Source: Zeugodacus cucurbitae
Lineage: Eukaryota; Arthropoda; Insecta; Diptera; Tephritidae
Direction: 5' to 3'
Assembly (NCBI RefSeq): GCF_028554725.1
Contig: NC_071669.1
Span: 58,508,501 to 58,572,500, forward strand
Length of the DNA stretch: 64,000 bases
The translations under genes and the position numbers were made by a program. This document shows, piece after piece, positions 47,408-60,194 of the stretch. Under the pieces are notes generated by a model, which saw only the letters and a program-made list of their open reading frames with translations, was not told where the DNA came from and made no database searches. Within the stretch, counting starts at the first letter, position 1, and each line of letters opens with the position of its first letter.

Positions 47408-50299
47408 AAAGAAGCTTTTGTTGGATACCTTTGGGAATATCAATAGTGTGACAAACTGTTGCTTCAGCACAAGTCGAAACTATAACCAAAGAGTTTTTCG
47501 CCTAAACTTCTTTTTCATTATCAGTTTCCAATAAATTTTTTTACGTTTTCCTTCCAGTGTTGATATTTCATTTTAACTTTGTCACACATTTCAATGAAGG
47601 CCACTAGATTTTGAGGAAGTATTTTGAGTTTTAATTAATGTAGTGTTAATACTTGATATGATCTACATTTTATATATTATTTCATTTAACTTTTTAACTT
47701 GTTTATATTGATATCTCCAATAATTCATTCGAACACATCACAACACTAGCTGATGACTCAATTAAGTCTCACTCATACTCACATACGAGTACACACCTGT
47801 AACACTGTAAATTTTCACTAAACTCCACAATCACCATTAACAGCCTGTTAAATAGCAGTTCGCACTTAACATCGCCTGATCACGTCTGCTGCTATCAGCG
47901 ATTTTACATCTTTTAATTTTGTTTACAATGATTTCGTGCCAACACTTTACACAATTAAATTGCAATCAATTTTGTAAACAACAACATTAACAGCTATACA
48001 CAACGGCATTGGACACTTCGAGGATGGAAAAGTATTACTGGGAATATATACTAGATAGATAAATAACTACTTATACTGGGTATATGTATATTGCTTTATA
48101 GTTTTGGGTCGAATATGATCCATTTAAGATTACTTAGGACCCGCATTCAAGTTTTTGAAGTATTTTCTCCTTTAGATAATTTGAGTAGGGACTCATTTCG
48201 ATAACTAACCAAAAAAATGGACAACTTCTCTTTTTAGATAAACTCAGTTTGAGTTATTATTGTTGTGGAAGTGATCTTCTAACCTAGGGCAATCACTGAT
48301 CTCTTTCTCCCTTACATATTCTTTAAGCTAACACTGTGATATCTACGTGTCTTCTCTCTCGAAGAAATACTTTATCAGACAACATGACCTATTTCGGAGG
48401 GAGACACATTCTAATTTACGGTCGCATGCCAATACAGTTCAATTATTACATTCAAGCTCTTGATCACTTCAATATCTTTAAAGAAACCACAAGATCAACA
48501 AAATCTGCAATCCACAGTCCAGTAATCACATGAAATATTTGTTTATGAAAAACAACAGTATATAAACCCTCTCACTTGTCTATCACTCTTATTTGTGCAA
48601 AGAATACCAAATATTTACACCGCTAATTGGCATGCCAGATCACACGCGCACAAACCCATGCACAATGAAAGCGACTATAAATCGCTTAAAGGGTTTTGAA
48701 TAACAAAAAGTCTTAAACTCTTTTGTAAGCTCAGCACATAAACAAGGCTAAGCGCGAATTCGCCTGAACAATACCGCGAATATAATACAGCGAAAATTTC
48801 TTAAACAAATTTATTCAAATTTATAACCAATCATCCGTAGACCTTCTGATCACTTTTTGTGTCTTTGCGCGAGGTACATTCATCTCTTATTAGCTTGGCA
48901 ACTGGAAAAAATAGTGAAATATTAGCTACAAAGAAATCGCAGTTCAACACATGAGGTTTGTCGAAAAACAAAAACCACAGAAAAAAACCGTTGCGAATCG
49001 TAACATAAAATGGCACTTTATACAGGGATGTATATGTGAATGTTTCTAGATGATAGGGTGGTTGGATCTTGAGTGTAGGGAGATAATATGTATTTTGGGT
49101 TCCTGAAATCTGAAGGCCTCTATTGCTTCTGCTAGATTCGAAAGTCTTAAATTTATAATTATTTTCTTTAGTAAGAGATGCCATTGAACTCATTTCTCTA
49201 AAAAGGTTCAAAAACCCAAGATCAGCCAAGATCGATTTCAGTTTTTGGATGAAAATATTTTAATTATATTTTTGAGATCTCGTAGAGGCCTTAGAAGTAC
49301 GGATTGAAACTAAAAGCTGAAAATAATCGATATCTTGAAGGATAGTTTGAAAGTGTAACACCACCCATTATTTTTTAAAAATCCTTCAAAAAGTTTTCAG
49401 TTTAGATTATTTTCCGATGCTCCAGAGTAATCCAACCCCTTTAAGCCCCACCCTAATACACACAAGTCTGCACGTCTGTCCAAATTAAAAGCGACCGAAC
49501 ATTAATCTTCGATCTACGTAAAAAGAAACCGCAAGACCGTTTACTTTGTCTTTGTTTTTTTGGTTTTTTGAGATGGACAAACCCCTCAAAATGCCAAATG
49601 CCAACAGCGAGACCGAAGTTAATAAAAAGTGAATATCTAAAAACAGTAAAAATGGAACAACATTAATGAAATGTGGCTTAAATGTGGACAACGGCGAGAA
49701 AAAAATTAAGTAAATTATGTGGGCGATGAGATCATAAGACAAAATTTGGAATTGACACGTTGCTTTTTGCCACACACACACACTAACATATACATATAAA
49801 TGCGGCTTTTTGGTCAATCCGCGCGGCATACAGCTGGAATATTACTAAGATTGATTGGCAGTAAATGCTGGCTCTTGTATATATACTTACCTGCATACAT
49901 ATATACAGTCCAACCAAGCATTAATGACCAAAATTAAGCAGAGTCATTTCTTATTTTTTTGAAGTATGGCAAAACGTAATTATTTGACAAGTTATTGATG
50001 TGGCCGAGAGCTAAGGAAATATAAATATATATGTAAGTGTTCATAATTATTAAAAATAAAATAATGTCTTCAGAACATCCAAACGCTCAGGCAGAAAAAT
50101 ATTTATTATAAATGTGAACTGTGTGTGTGACTACAAATGAAGGAAATTTTAAGATTTCCTTGAAAGTTAGAGAAATGATATGGACTTGTTTACTCACATA
50201 CTCAATGAATTCTTTTAGAAATGAAAAAAATCGTTCGAGTTTGATACATTTATTGCTATTCTAATGAATTTATTTTCTCAATTTGCTGCAATTACATTT
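47408..50299. other. AT-rich sequence, no gene supported
   Basis: The longest frame (48831-49229, minus, 132 codons) has varied composition but no motif I recognise, no splice context and no repeat relation. It is left uncalled. An (AC)n run lies at about 49772-49784. Confidence 0.4.
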
Positions 50300-50975
50300 T
50301 TGAAACAGGTGGCAACATTCATTATTAATATCTTCAAAAGAAATTTTGCTTAACCTATTTAGTGTGATGGATCTATTGCAAATTCTATAATTTTTCTCAG
50401 CAATTCAACTAATAAATAATATTAAAACAAGTGGCAACGCTTCCTATTTGTATATGTATTTAACTTCAAACCTTTATGAACTACTTTAATATATAACATT
50501 ATAATAATTCATTTATCTGACTGAATTTATTGAATTATTTTATACAAATGGCAACACTACTCAAAATATATTTTCAACGGCAAGATTTTTCAAAATTTTT
50601 AAGTTTCATTTTAATTTATACATACATATATATTTACTTCATATATTTTATTAATTTTAAATTTCCAAATAGTTGACAAGTTTTTTCAATTAAAAATAAA
50701 ATATTAAAATAAGAACAGATGGCAACACTTTCGAATATTTTTTTTTCGATATCTACAACTTTCTTAAAAATATTATGTTGTTAAACATTATTTAATAATT
50801 CGTTGATAAGTTAAAATTTTCAAAAAGGTGGCAACACTCCTCAGTTTGTACAATTATTGTTTGCGAGTATTAACTATTTTAAGCCTAAATATATAGTGCT
50901 CCATTGATACTATTATATTATGATAAGCAATTCAGTTTATTTTAAATTTTCAAACAGGTGGCAACCTTCTAACGA
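50300..50975. repeat. GTGGCAAC cluster 3
   Basis: RTGGCAAC occurs at 50309, 50431, 50548, 50719, 50828 and 50958, with spacings of 122, 117, 171, 109 and 130 bp. Each is embedded in AT-rich DNA and usually preceded by 'aaaca(g/a)'. Sequence between blocks is poorly conserved, so the block is the most constant part. Confidence 0.75.
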
Positions 50976-53400
50976 GTTTGTGTTTTAAAGTCATTTCAGA
51001 CAGTGAACAAGCCCCAAATTAGTTGAAATTACTTCAAAGTTCAATCTAGTGTCGTTTATTATAAGCGTGACGGAATTTTGTCGCGTAACGCAATTTCGTT
51101 GCATTGTATCTATTTCTGTCATATTTAAAATTATAAAAATTCAGAAAAAATATAAAAAAAAAACTTAATATTTACAACAAAAATCGGTGTCTCTGATTCA
51201 TTCAAACTTCTACAAACAAGCAACTTCTATAAATATGCTTGGCCTTAAAAAATCCAATTAAGCGGCATATTTGCTTAGTAAATACAAATAATTTAAAAAT
51301 GCCTTATTTTACATTTTTATTTGCCAAAAGAATTCTATAATAAATGCATAAAGGTGTGAGGCCTATATTTGTTTAGACGAGCCCATATATTGAGCACATA
51401 CATACATACATATGTATATAGTTAGCTCTAAACCTACATATGCCTCATCTATAAATATTATTTTTATTAACTCTGCTGATAAAGTTCGCTTATCTCTTCT
51501 CTAAATATTTATTCGGCATAATAACGGTTTTGTTGAGCTTAAGACACACACAACTCCACGCTTAATACTTCACAAATATATAGTTCGTAAAAAAATAAAT
51601 AAATAAATATTTTCCAACGCTTTGTCTTCAGCTTCTGCGCTTATGTTAACAAGATAAAATTTACATTTCCGCATTTTTAAAGCAATTAAAACAAAAACAA
51701 ATGCAAAATTTACATAACGAAGACGAGCCGCTGAGATCATTCACCTAAGCCTGGTAGACCAAGCGTCCCTTGAACTAAATACAAATGGTATATAGTATGT
51801 GTATAGTTGAAAGGAAAGCATGGAAAATTTTAAAAATTTGCATTTCTTGCCTTCAAAGATGTTACACTAATTAACAAATAATGAAATAATAGTAAAAGGG
51901 AGATTATGTAATGGTTTATGGCAATCAAATGTGGTTGGATAATAACTCTTTTTTAACTTTTCTCAAAATTAATAATTTTTGAGTTATGACACTTTTATAT
52001 TTAATATTGGTAATAATACCACATTTGAGATAGGGATCTGCGAAAAGGACTCGGCAGTAATACATAAACTATTTTTTAAAACGTTTTCTGAAATTTTCTG
52101 TAAACAACTGGGAACCCTATCACTTTATATTCTAAAAACCATTTTGAAGTCGTGAAAGAATTTTAATCAGATACCTTCTATAATAAGAACAAAATATTAA
52201 CAATTTACAGTTAGATAAAACAATATTACACAAAATTAAAAAAAAAATGTCTTTCAAATTCCAAAAACAACAAAAGACACATAAACCACGACCGAGCAAT
52301 TAAATTATAACATCCGCTAATGAGTTTCAAGATATTCGCACGAAGCCATAAACTTTTTAGTGCACACATGCTGCCACATATATATATGTATATATGTAAA
52401 ACTTTTTAGTGCACACATGCTGCCACATATATATATGTATATATGTATGTAAATATATTTGTATATATGTATGTATGTAAGTGATAAACACAAAGATAGC
52501 CGCATAAATGCTTATAACAAAATAAACTAAAGCAAAGCATAAGGCAAAACAACAAGAATTAAAAAGTAAAAAGTCATAAAGTTGGCACATAAAAGCTCCT
52601 CAGCGCTGCTGCTTCATTCAACAAGATCTTAAAAAGATTCTTGAACTCGGTAATCTTTCGTATTATTTCCAATTATTTTTCGACTTTTAAGAACTCCGCA
52701 GCTGAGTTCATATATATGTACATACATACAGACACACACAATACTTATTTAAGTCAAGTCAACCTTGTTTAAATAGAGCAGAACCACACTCATTCATGAA
52801 TATACCATACATACATACATATATTCATATATATAAATATATGTATGTGTGTATCTGAGAAATAGTTGTACTATTAAAATTACGTATGCCAAAATCGCAT
52901 TGTTGCAAAAAAACATTAGCTCAACAACGTGTTAACATTGCAGAATGTCTAATAAATCTTCTTAAATACTTTTTTTTCTACACTTACCAATCTTATCCGG
53001 ATTTTAAGCTTGTCTCTAGCTCAAGCACTGTAACACATGTTAATGCGAAAAGTAAATTAAACCGGCTGCATGTGAGGTTGAGCCGGACGAGATTGCAAGA
53101 TTGATTTACTACTTGACGTATGAAGAATTGCGCACGGCAACAATACAATAGCCAGATATTTGGCAACACCTCCACTATTTTTAGTCAAACATTTATATAT
53201 AGAAGATTATAGAATCATTGATTTTGAATTGCCAACTCATGTTGGACAAAACTACTACTACTAAAGGACTAAATGAATACCAATTTTCCCTAATTACTCT
53301 CTTCTCAATTAAGCTTTTAATTAAACCCCTCTTTACTCTTTACATTGGAGAACTCTTCATCCGCCTTAAGAACCTACTCAAAAAGTAACGTTGGAGGCGA
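50976..53400. other. AT-rich sequence, no gene seen
   Basis: Includes a 48-bp tandem duplication annotated separately and several ATGTATGT/ACATACAT runs (51400-51420, 52430-52480 and 52805-52850). Confidence 0.45.
52350..52445. repeat. Perfect 48-bp tandem duplication
   Basis: Units 52350-52397 and 52398-52445 are identical, starting aaactttttagtgcacacat and ending in an AT/GT run. Identity implies a recent event or an assembly artefact. Confidence 0.9.
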
Positions 53401-53720
53401 TTTTATAAGTTAATAAATCTGGCAGGCAATGAGCCACACATAGACCAATTTTGGTCCTTTGTGGTACCAGATGGAGTGCCGTCATGTAGTTAATGTGAAG
53501 TAGTCATCCTTTAGGATGCCTCCGCTTGATGCGAATTTCAAAAATTGCTGTGGCCTCACTAACGAAATATCTTCCAGATTATCGTACTGTGAAGCCCCTA
53601 GTTGCCTTGACACGTTAGTACAAGTACACAAGAGATACTCCATTGTTTCTCTGGTACCTTGCTTTTGACATTTTCTATAATACATTCTTTACATTCTTGG
53701 ACTTTTCTTCCTCTTGGAAA
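53400..53720 (-). pseudogene. LINE C-terminal/3' end remnant
   Basis: The minus strand (about 53690-53482) encodes CQKQGTRETMEYLLCTC, a decayed Cys/His C-terminal motif with Tyr in place of the usual His, then LEDISLVRPQQFLKFA and a stop. Sequence from the stop to about 53400 would be 3' UTR. It resembles the remnant at 1285-1640 in layout but not closely in sequence, so these are different families or old copies. Confidence 0.6.
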
Positions 53721-54189
53721 AATGTGTGTGCTACGGGACTGCTCAGTAAAAAGAAATTCTTGTTATTCATTCAAAATTCATTTTGTATGAGAAAAAAATA
53801 AATCTTTCTGAAAAATCTCTTCATTGCTAGTTATTTTATTTTATTATCTAATTAATGCTATTCGGTTGTTGAATATTCTTTCGCGCTACTTTCGAAGTCC
53901 TTAAGAGGTGTAACTATCATATCACTTCGTATTCAGTTGCCATCAATCACAAAACTCATCTTTAAGTTCCGAAATAATACTTTCCTCTTTTAGATAATCA
54001 TTTCATCCATCTAAATTTACAACCTTACCTTTCTTGGAATCACTCGATATTGTTCCTTAGAATCACTGGACTTCCAATGGAATCTGATCTATAAAATCGT
54101 AGGCAGCATAGCATAGCTCGACATGGATTTTGATACTAAAGCTACTCGAAATGTAAAACAATAAAGTAATCTGCCACAAGAAATATATT

Positions 54190-54362
54190 GAGAAATTGAA
54201 TTTCTCGAACGTCTATAACTCAAAATTCTGCATAACTCGAACTCTTGAATTGGCAATAGAAATCAAATTTAATACAAATTACCTTCCGTAACTCGGAAGT
54301 CTCTCTAACTCGTGAAGTTTTTTTGTGGATTATGATGATCCGAGTTAGGGTAGTTCTAATAT
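54190..54362. mobile_element. Possible pogo/Tigger-like DNA transposon remnant
   Basis: The motif TAACTCG/CGAGTTA recurs at about 54216, 54233, 54291, 54310 and 54346 in mixed orientation. Repeated 'taactcgaa' subterminal motifs are typical of pogo/Tigger-like ends. No transposase coding sequence or clear target duplication was seen. Confidence 0.4.
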
Positions 54363-55285
54363 ACTTCTTTGAATGATCAAGATTATGACTGACTAATACG
54401 TTTTAGAATTGAATCCTATATAGCACATGAATTCCAAAATTTAAGCTATCCCTCGAAGACGTTTATATGTATTATCGCCTGAATTTCTTCAATAGAACAG
54501 CTCATAGGATCCACCTTTGAATGAGATGGGCAATAAAGTTTCAGTAAACTTAACCTAAAATTGGGTTTCGGTAGCTGTTAATTGGGGTGTTAGATTGGGG
54601 TCAAAATGTTTCATTCAAAATTTAATTTACTTATCATCGAAGTATAAATCGATCACTAAGGAGATTTTGCTATCTGTTATCTGTAGCGCAAGAAAATAGT
54701 TGAGAAATGTTTTGGAGTGGTACTGACTGATATCATTAAATACTAATATAACATATTAATACTCATATAAAATTAGATGGAATTACAAAATTTAAAATCG
54801 ATTCGGAATTGTAATAGAATCATTTGATCTGCAGATATTTCTGATTTACCTTTTTATCTCAATAAGGACCCATATTATTGGCTACGTCTTGAAAATTGTG
54901 CGGGAAAAAAGCCCATGGGAAATGTTGTAGAATTAGTTTATGTAAAAAAAGTTAGTGGAATTTTTCGAGATAAAATAAGCCACTTGTCAAATTCTCTTAC
55001 TTATCACACAGAATAGTGCTAAAGTGATGTCATACCAAAAATATTTTCTACCATTAATACCTGTCTTACAGACTTAAACTATATTATACGAGTATGCTGA
55101 CAACAACTTCGCTACAAATTAAAAGTCGCCTTACATTCAAGAACTACCGTTATTTATTAGCTTAAGCGCTATTTTTACGCTGACATATAACATGAATCAC
55201 CTTTCCATTTTACCATGCGCATTGTTTCATGATTAAAAGTCTGACATAAAACAGCGCACACTTGTAAAAATTGTAGAAAAAAACA
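54363..55285. other. AT-rich sequence, no gene seen
   Basis: No motif recognised. It lies upstream of the probable first exon region of the gene at the right end. Confidence 0.4.
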
Positions 55286-55289
55286 ACAA

Positions 55290-55400
55290 GAAGCATGGCT
55301 ACGAGCCCAGATCTCGCATTCCTAGCTGGTGAGAAACCATCCAGCCAAATCACCGGCACGACCAACAGGTACGAGATTTAATAGAACGACCGCAGCAAAA
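55290..55400. other. GC-rich island: non-coding exon or tRNA-derived SINE
   Basis: A sharp GC-rich patch in AT-rich DNA. On the plus strand it holds a short frame from ATG at 55294 and ends in a donor-like AACAG/GTACGAG at 55367. On the minus strand it holds imperfect pol III A-box and B-box-like motifs (TGGCTGGATGG, then GGCTCGTAGCC) about 35 bp apart, and a T-run at about 55275-55285. Either reading is possible and neither is proven. Confidence 0.3.
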
Positions 55401-55875
55401 ACTCTGTGTGTGTTTTTTTATTGCCATTTTTAAGGTGAGTTTCGAATTGTCGCTCATCGCACATGCAGTGTGTGAACCCGATCTGCCACTTTTTACACAA
55501 TTCAAATTCACAACGGAATGCGCGAATACGAGACACACACACATTCGGAGATATGTAAATATGTTGTAAGCAACAACAACAATAACAAAAGCGCCAACCA
55601 ACTCTAATTTTATTATGTGTGAGAAAAGCAGTGATCTTTCGCCTGCGACAATCGGCATTGTGAACTCGCTTATAGATTCTTGAGAGCGCCAACTTGTTGC
55701 TGCCACCAAGTTGCTCACGCTCTTGCCGACGCCAAATACTTGGCAGTAAGCTTTACCTTAGTGTAGTACCTTATTAATTATTTTGGCATGCAAAGCGCCA
55801 ACATCTCAAAAACTTGGCCTCTCCAATCTCTCACCTGCTCTCATACGCTCTTTCTTTCTCTCTCTCTCGTTACAG

Positions 55876-57790
55876 ATCAACACAGTTCACAGACGAACGA
55901 GACTGGCAGTCGTGCAGTTGCGATCATTAACGCCACCACCTCCAAACACCAGCGCCGCCACCTCATGGCTAGCATCCAACGCTGCAACAGCGAGAAGAAA
56001 CAGAGTGACGAGTGCGCTGCAGCGTTCGGCAAATGTCGTTGTTGTCGTCGTCGTGGTCGTCTTTGTAAACGGCGAGCGTAATCGTGTGCACGTCGGTGTC
56101 TCCATTGAGCTGCGCGACGTCGTCGTCATCGTTTACCTTACTCAAGCAGCTCGTGTGTGCTTCGTTGTTGTTGTGCGCTCAAGTACTTTGCGACCAACTC
56201 CAGACATTGTTTTTGTTGATTTTCGACTTTTGGCACATGGTTTGCTGTCGCTGTCGCTGCCGCAACTTACTTCAAACGTCGTTGGAGAACAACGTCGCAC
56301 ACTTGGCGAGCAACCGAATTTTTCGGCAGACTTTGTCAACAGGGCTGGCGCTCCTACGGCGCTAGTACGAATTCATCTACCGGCGCGCGTTGTCCGTTAT
56401 AGCGGTTGTGCGGCGTTTCGTTGCGTGTGTTGGTATGCTGTGTGTTGGTTGTAGGCGAGCAAACGTAATTTCCTAAACGAACGAGTAACTTTACTTCGTC
56501 TGCGAATCGCAGGAAAACGCAGGAGCTTCATCGTAAAAAGTGTGTCGCGCATGCGTTAAAGAAAAAAGTGAATATTGTGTATTGCAAGTGCAAAATACGT
56601 GTGTAAATCGAATGCGAAAAAGCTACCGAATAATGTTGCTTGTGTTGCGTGCTCTACTGTCCCGGGTGTCATCAGTGATGTCAGTGCAACTTTGAGCAAA
56701 ATAAAAATTGCAAAAATCAGCGAAAAGATACGAAAAATTTTGTCGGTGAACTTAATGAGCGATTTTGTAATAACGGAAATGTGAGCAAGTGATTTTTGTG
56801 TAACAGAAGGCAATAAATTTTCGAAATTCGCCAAAAAGAAGATTTTTTTGGGCGAAAGATTAAAACGAAATTCGTAACGAGCAGCATTACATAACGAAAT
56901 GTGCATGTGAGTGTGAATATAAATAAGGAATTTGTGGCGAAAATTAAATAAGTTACGAAATTTCCAAGTGAATTTATGAATGGAAATATTGGAAAATATT
57001 ACGTTATTGAAATAAATCAGTAAAAATAAGAATAATAATATTAAAATTTTGTAAGCAGAAATTTAAAAAATATTGATTTGTAAAGCGAAAACACGAAAAT
57101 TGAATAAATAACAAAATATACAAAAAAGGTGAAAAATAAAAAATTTTGAAAAAAGTTTTGAAATAAAAAATTTTTTGAAAAAAGTTTTGAAAAATGTTTT
57201 GAAAAAAAAAACAATTTTGAAAAAAAAATTTGAAAAAAGATTTGAAAAAAAAATTATGAAAATCATTAAATTAAAAAAATAAAAATTTTCGACATAATAC
57301 AAAATAAGAATTTTGCAAAGAAATATTAAAAACTGCAAGAAAAAGTATTTGAAACTAATATTAAAAAATAAAAAAAACTCGAATATATAAATTTTTGAAA
57401 ATCTAAAAAAAATACTTAAAACGCGTAAAATCAAATAAAATATTTAAAAAATACTTAATTCGAAAAAGACGATTTCGAAACAAGTACTAAAATTTAATTT
57501 AATAACAAAATCGAAAAGAAAAATTAATAAAAAACAATAAATTCTAATAAAAACACAACAACAATTTATATAATTTTTATTATAAAAATTAAAATAAGTG
57601 CCACTGCAAGCAAATCCCCAAAACCCCCCCCCCCCAAATGTTAAGAAAGTGAAATTTCACGCACGCATACATACAGAAATAAGAAAAAGTGCAAATAAGT
57701 AAATATTCAAGTGTATTCTTAACACCGGTCTTTAAATAATCAAGCGACAATATTTTCATCATCAACTACAACAACAACAACAGCAACACA
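55876..57790 (+). other. Putative long 5' UTR of the gene at 57791
   Basis: A pyrimidine-rich tract (CTTTCTTTCTCTCTCTCTC) followed by GTTACAG ends at 55875. It could be a 3' splice site or a GAGA-type promoter tract. From there to 57790 the sequence first is GC-rich with CGT/GTC runs (to about 56460) and then very A-rich (57060-57560), with a 12-C run at 57624-57635. Many upstream ATGs occur. The overlapping frames at 55783-56454 are low in complexity and not called. The transcription start cannot be fixed from the sequence. Confidence 0.45.
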
Positions 57791-57925
57791 ATGGGTACCA
57801 AATCGCCTGGTGGACCGCAACGTTGTCGGCTGATATTACAACGCTGTCTCGCCATACAGCTGAGCAAGCCCGGTCATACCCCCGAGGACTTTTGGATGTA
57901 CGATTCGGGTTATATGATCTTTCAG
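57791..57925 (+). CDS. First coding exon of an unrecognised gene (45 codons)
   Basis: Starts MGTKSPGGPQRC and ends DFWMYDSGYMIFQ. The start codon has a favourable fly context (ACACAATGG with A at -3) and follows a CAA-rich leader. The exon ends at 57925 in TTTCAG, followed by GTGAGT, a consensus donor; it is exactly 45 codons, so the intron is phase 0. Composition is ordinary protein-like, unlike the triplet-repeat frames elsewhere. There is no signal peptide or membrane segment, so the N-terminus is probably cytoplasmic or nuclear. No domain is complete within this exon and I do not recognise the family. No downstream exon was identified before 64000, so the first intron would exceed 6 kb. 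It could be one of several alternative first exons. Confidence 0.6.
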
Positions 57926-59487
57926 GTGAGTTTGCCAAACACATTGACTCAAGTGCGAGTATGTATATATGTATAAGCATAAGTGTAGCAGCGTAGCTGT
58001 AAACATGTTTTTCTGGCACACATTAATGTTGTTGTTGTTGTGGTTTAAGCATAGAGTTATGTACATATGTGGGCTCGCCACTTTTTTCACAACTTTCTTA
58101 AACGCGCTTTTGTTTTTTTCTTTTTTTTTTTGTATTTCATTTATTTTACGATTTAATTGCGCGGCGGTGCAGTCGAGGCGAGGTTGGTGGTCGGCGTTCG
58201 GTGCGTGGTGCTGCTGTCCGTCCGTCCGCCGAACTGGCTTTCGATTTGTGTCACGCTCAAGCTCGAGATATGACTACGGTCGCTCGCGGCCTTGGCCCTT
58301 TTCTTCACGTGTTTGTCCACTTGTGTGTTAAACTTGACTTAACTTTCAATTAGAGTAAATAAAAGTCCGAACACACACACTCACACACATATCCGAGTAT
58401 TTCTGAGCCAGCCATTTGGATTAAGTGTCTCGCAGATAAAAATCAGCGAAAATTTTATTGTGGCAGTCGACGTTGTCTGCGTTGATTTCAATGTCTTTAA
58501 TTGTTGTGTTTTCTAGTAAAAGGTAATTGTTGGACTATTAAATTTAAACTACAGCCATTTAAGCAAGCTGACACATATTTGAGCACAAATGTTTACAAAT
58601 CTAAGATATGTTTGTAGCCCATCCAGCTTACACGCCGACTTTCAAATTTCAATTTTACAAATTCATTCGTTTTAGGCATTGCAAACTCCCTAAGCCGTGT
58701 GTAAATTGATTATATCATATAAAGACAGCGTCGATAAGACCTGGGAGATTTTGAGGATTTAATGGAGAGCACTTGCGAAATACTTTGTGCAGATTATCAG
58801 CTGTGACACCGTTATTTATTTCTAAATGGATTCATATAAATGTTTTTTGTAAAGACAATGGAGTATATCGGACTTTCAATTTTATTTGAAGAGCAATTTG
58901 AATGACCTTTTGATGTTTCGGAAGAAAAGTCTTGTCTTCAGAAAGAAAAGTCTTACTTTTATTTTTCACTTTCTTTCTATTTCACTTTTTTCAAAAAAAC
59001 CTCTTCTTCTCATCCTTAATATTCTTTTGATAAATACCTTCCCGATTTCTTTCTGCCTTCGCAGTGGCAGTATACTCCAATTTTCAATGGTTCTTAGGGT
59101 GTTCATGAATAGAAAGCCATCTGCCGAAGTTGATTTTCAATGGTTCTTTGAGTATTATTGGCATGAATAAGAAGCCATCTGCCGAAGTTGTGTTGCTAGA
59201 GCCTTTTTGTGTAAATTAGCATAAAGTTCCCACACACTATCTTCTCAAATACCGCTATCATTGGTAGCTTATCTCATAGTTATTTTCTGGCATTTTCTTG
59301 CTTCTTCAAGGGGCTCCAGTTATTTGATAACCAAGTCAAGTCTTCGTACATATATTAATTTTAAGATTCGAGAACCGGATCTGTCATGAATATTCTGTCA
59401 AATCTTTGGAGAGATCCAAGCAGCAACATCAGTTTGTTATAGATACAGTTAGAGTAACTTCCAATACATCGGTAGCCATTATTAGTA
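57926..59487 (+). other. Start of putative first intron
   Basis: Opens with GTGAGTTTG. Contains a GC-richer patch at about 58155-58325 and a T-rich stretch at about 58105-58140. No coding exon was found. Confidence 0.4.
59080..59190. repeat. Imperfect tandem duplication, about 55 bp
   Basis: The segment 'attttcaatggttcttaggg...ccatctgccgaagttg' (59080-59132) is repeated at 59133-59190 with a few changes. Both copies keep 'gccatctgccgaagttg'. Confidence 0.85.
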
Positions 59488-60194
59488 AAGGGGACCGACC
59501 CCCCATTCTCGATTTAAAATTTTGACGATTTTCAATGGGCTCGTAAGTGAACATAAATTATTTTTTAGGGTTGTAACTTTGCATACATTTATTTGAAGAC
59601 TTAAAAAGAAGCAACAAATTTTACATACTTTTTTGTTGTTGTTGTTTTTTTGTGATCAAACAAAAGCCCTTCTTTTCGGTGTGCATGTGATTTCCGCTCA
59701 CTGGAACATCTGAAACCAAAAATTCCAACGGGATTACAAAGAGTACATGTTTGGCTCTGGTATGAACTAGGATTATTAATTTCGCACAAAAATTAACAAA
59801 ATGGCGGACCTTTGAAATTTTTTGGTTGAAAATCGCCTTTGTTTCACACAAATCAAGTTACAAAATTAAGAAGATCTTCATAAATTTGATTTATCCTAGT
59901 TCATACCGTAGCTATATTTATATAGAATAACGTATTGAAATTTGGAATCGATTGTATAAATAGCTTTTGAGTAAGCTCATGCGCCAATCGTAAAAACACT
60001 GTTTCGAGAAAAACGCGTTTAAAGTTTTGAGAAGCTCTCGCCGTCGTCTGACGCTTCCAACATAAATCGGCTATATCTTCAATAGTTTTTGAAATTTCCG
60101 CTTGAAATTTTAAAGAAACATTATTGAATAGTTATAGGTTCGAATTAAATAAGAAAAATTCCTTTTTTGGAAACCGCAAATGTGGGGTCCCCTT
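59488..60194. mobile_element. Putative non-autonomous DNA element, 9-bp TIRs
   Basis: AAGGGGACC at 59488-59496 and GGTCCCCTT at 60186-60194 are perfect inverted repeats bounding 707 bp. The interior has no transposase-like frame. Flanks give only a weak target-duplication candidate (AT-rich, TAAA-like). The class is unknown. Confidence 0.5.

Noticed and set aside
48831..49229. 132-codon minus-strand frame
   Set aside because: Composition is more varied than other chance frames, but no motif, start context or neighbouring exon supports it.
55783..56454. 223-codon open frame upstream of the gene
   Set aside because: Runs of Val, Ser and Leu from GTC/CGT repeats, long overlapping frames in other phases, and no domain. 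More likely untranslated leader sequence.
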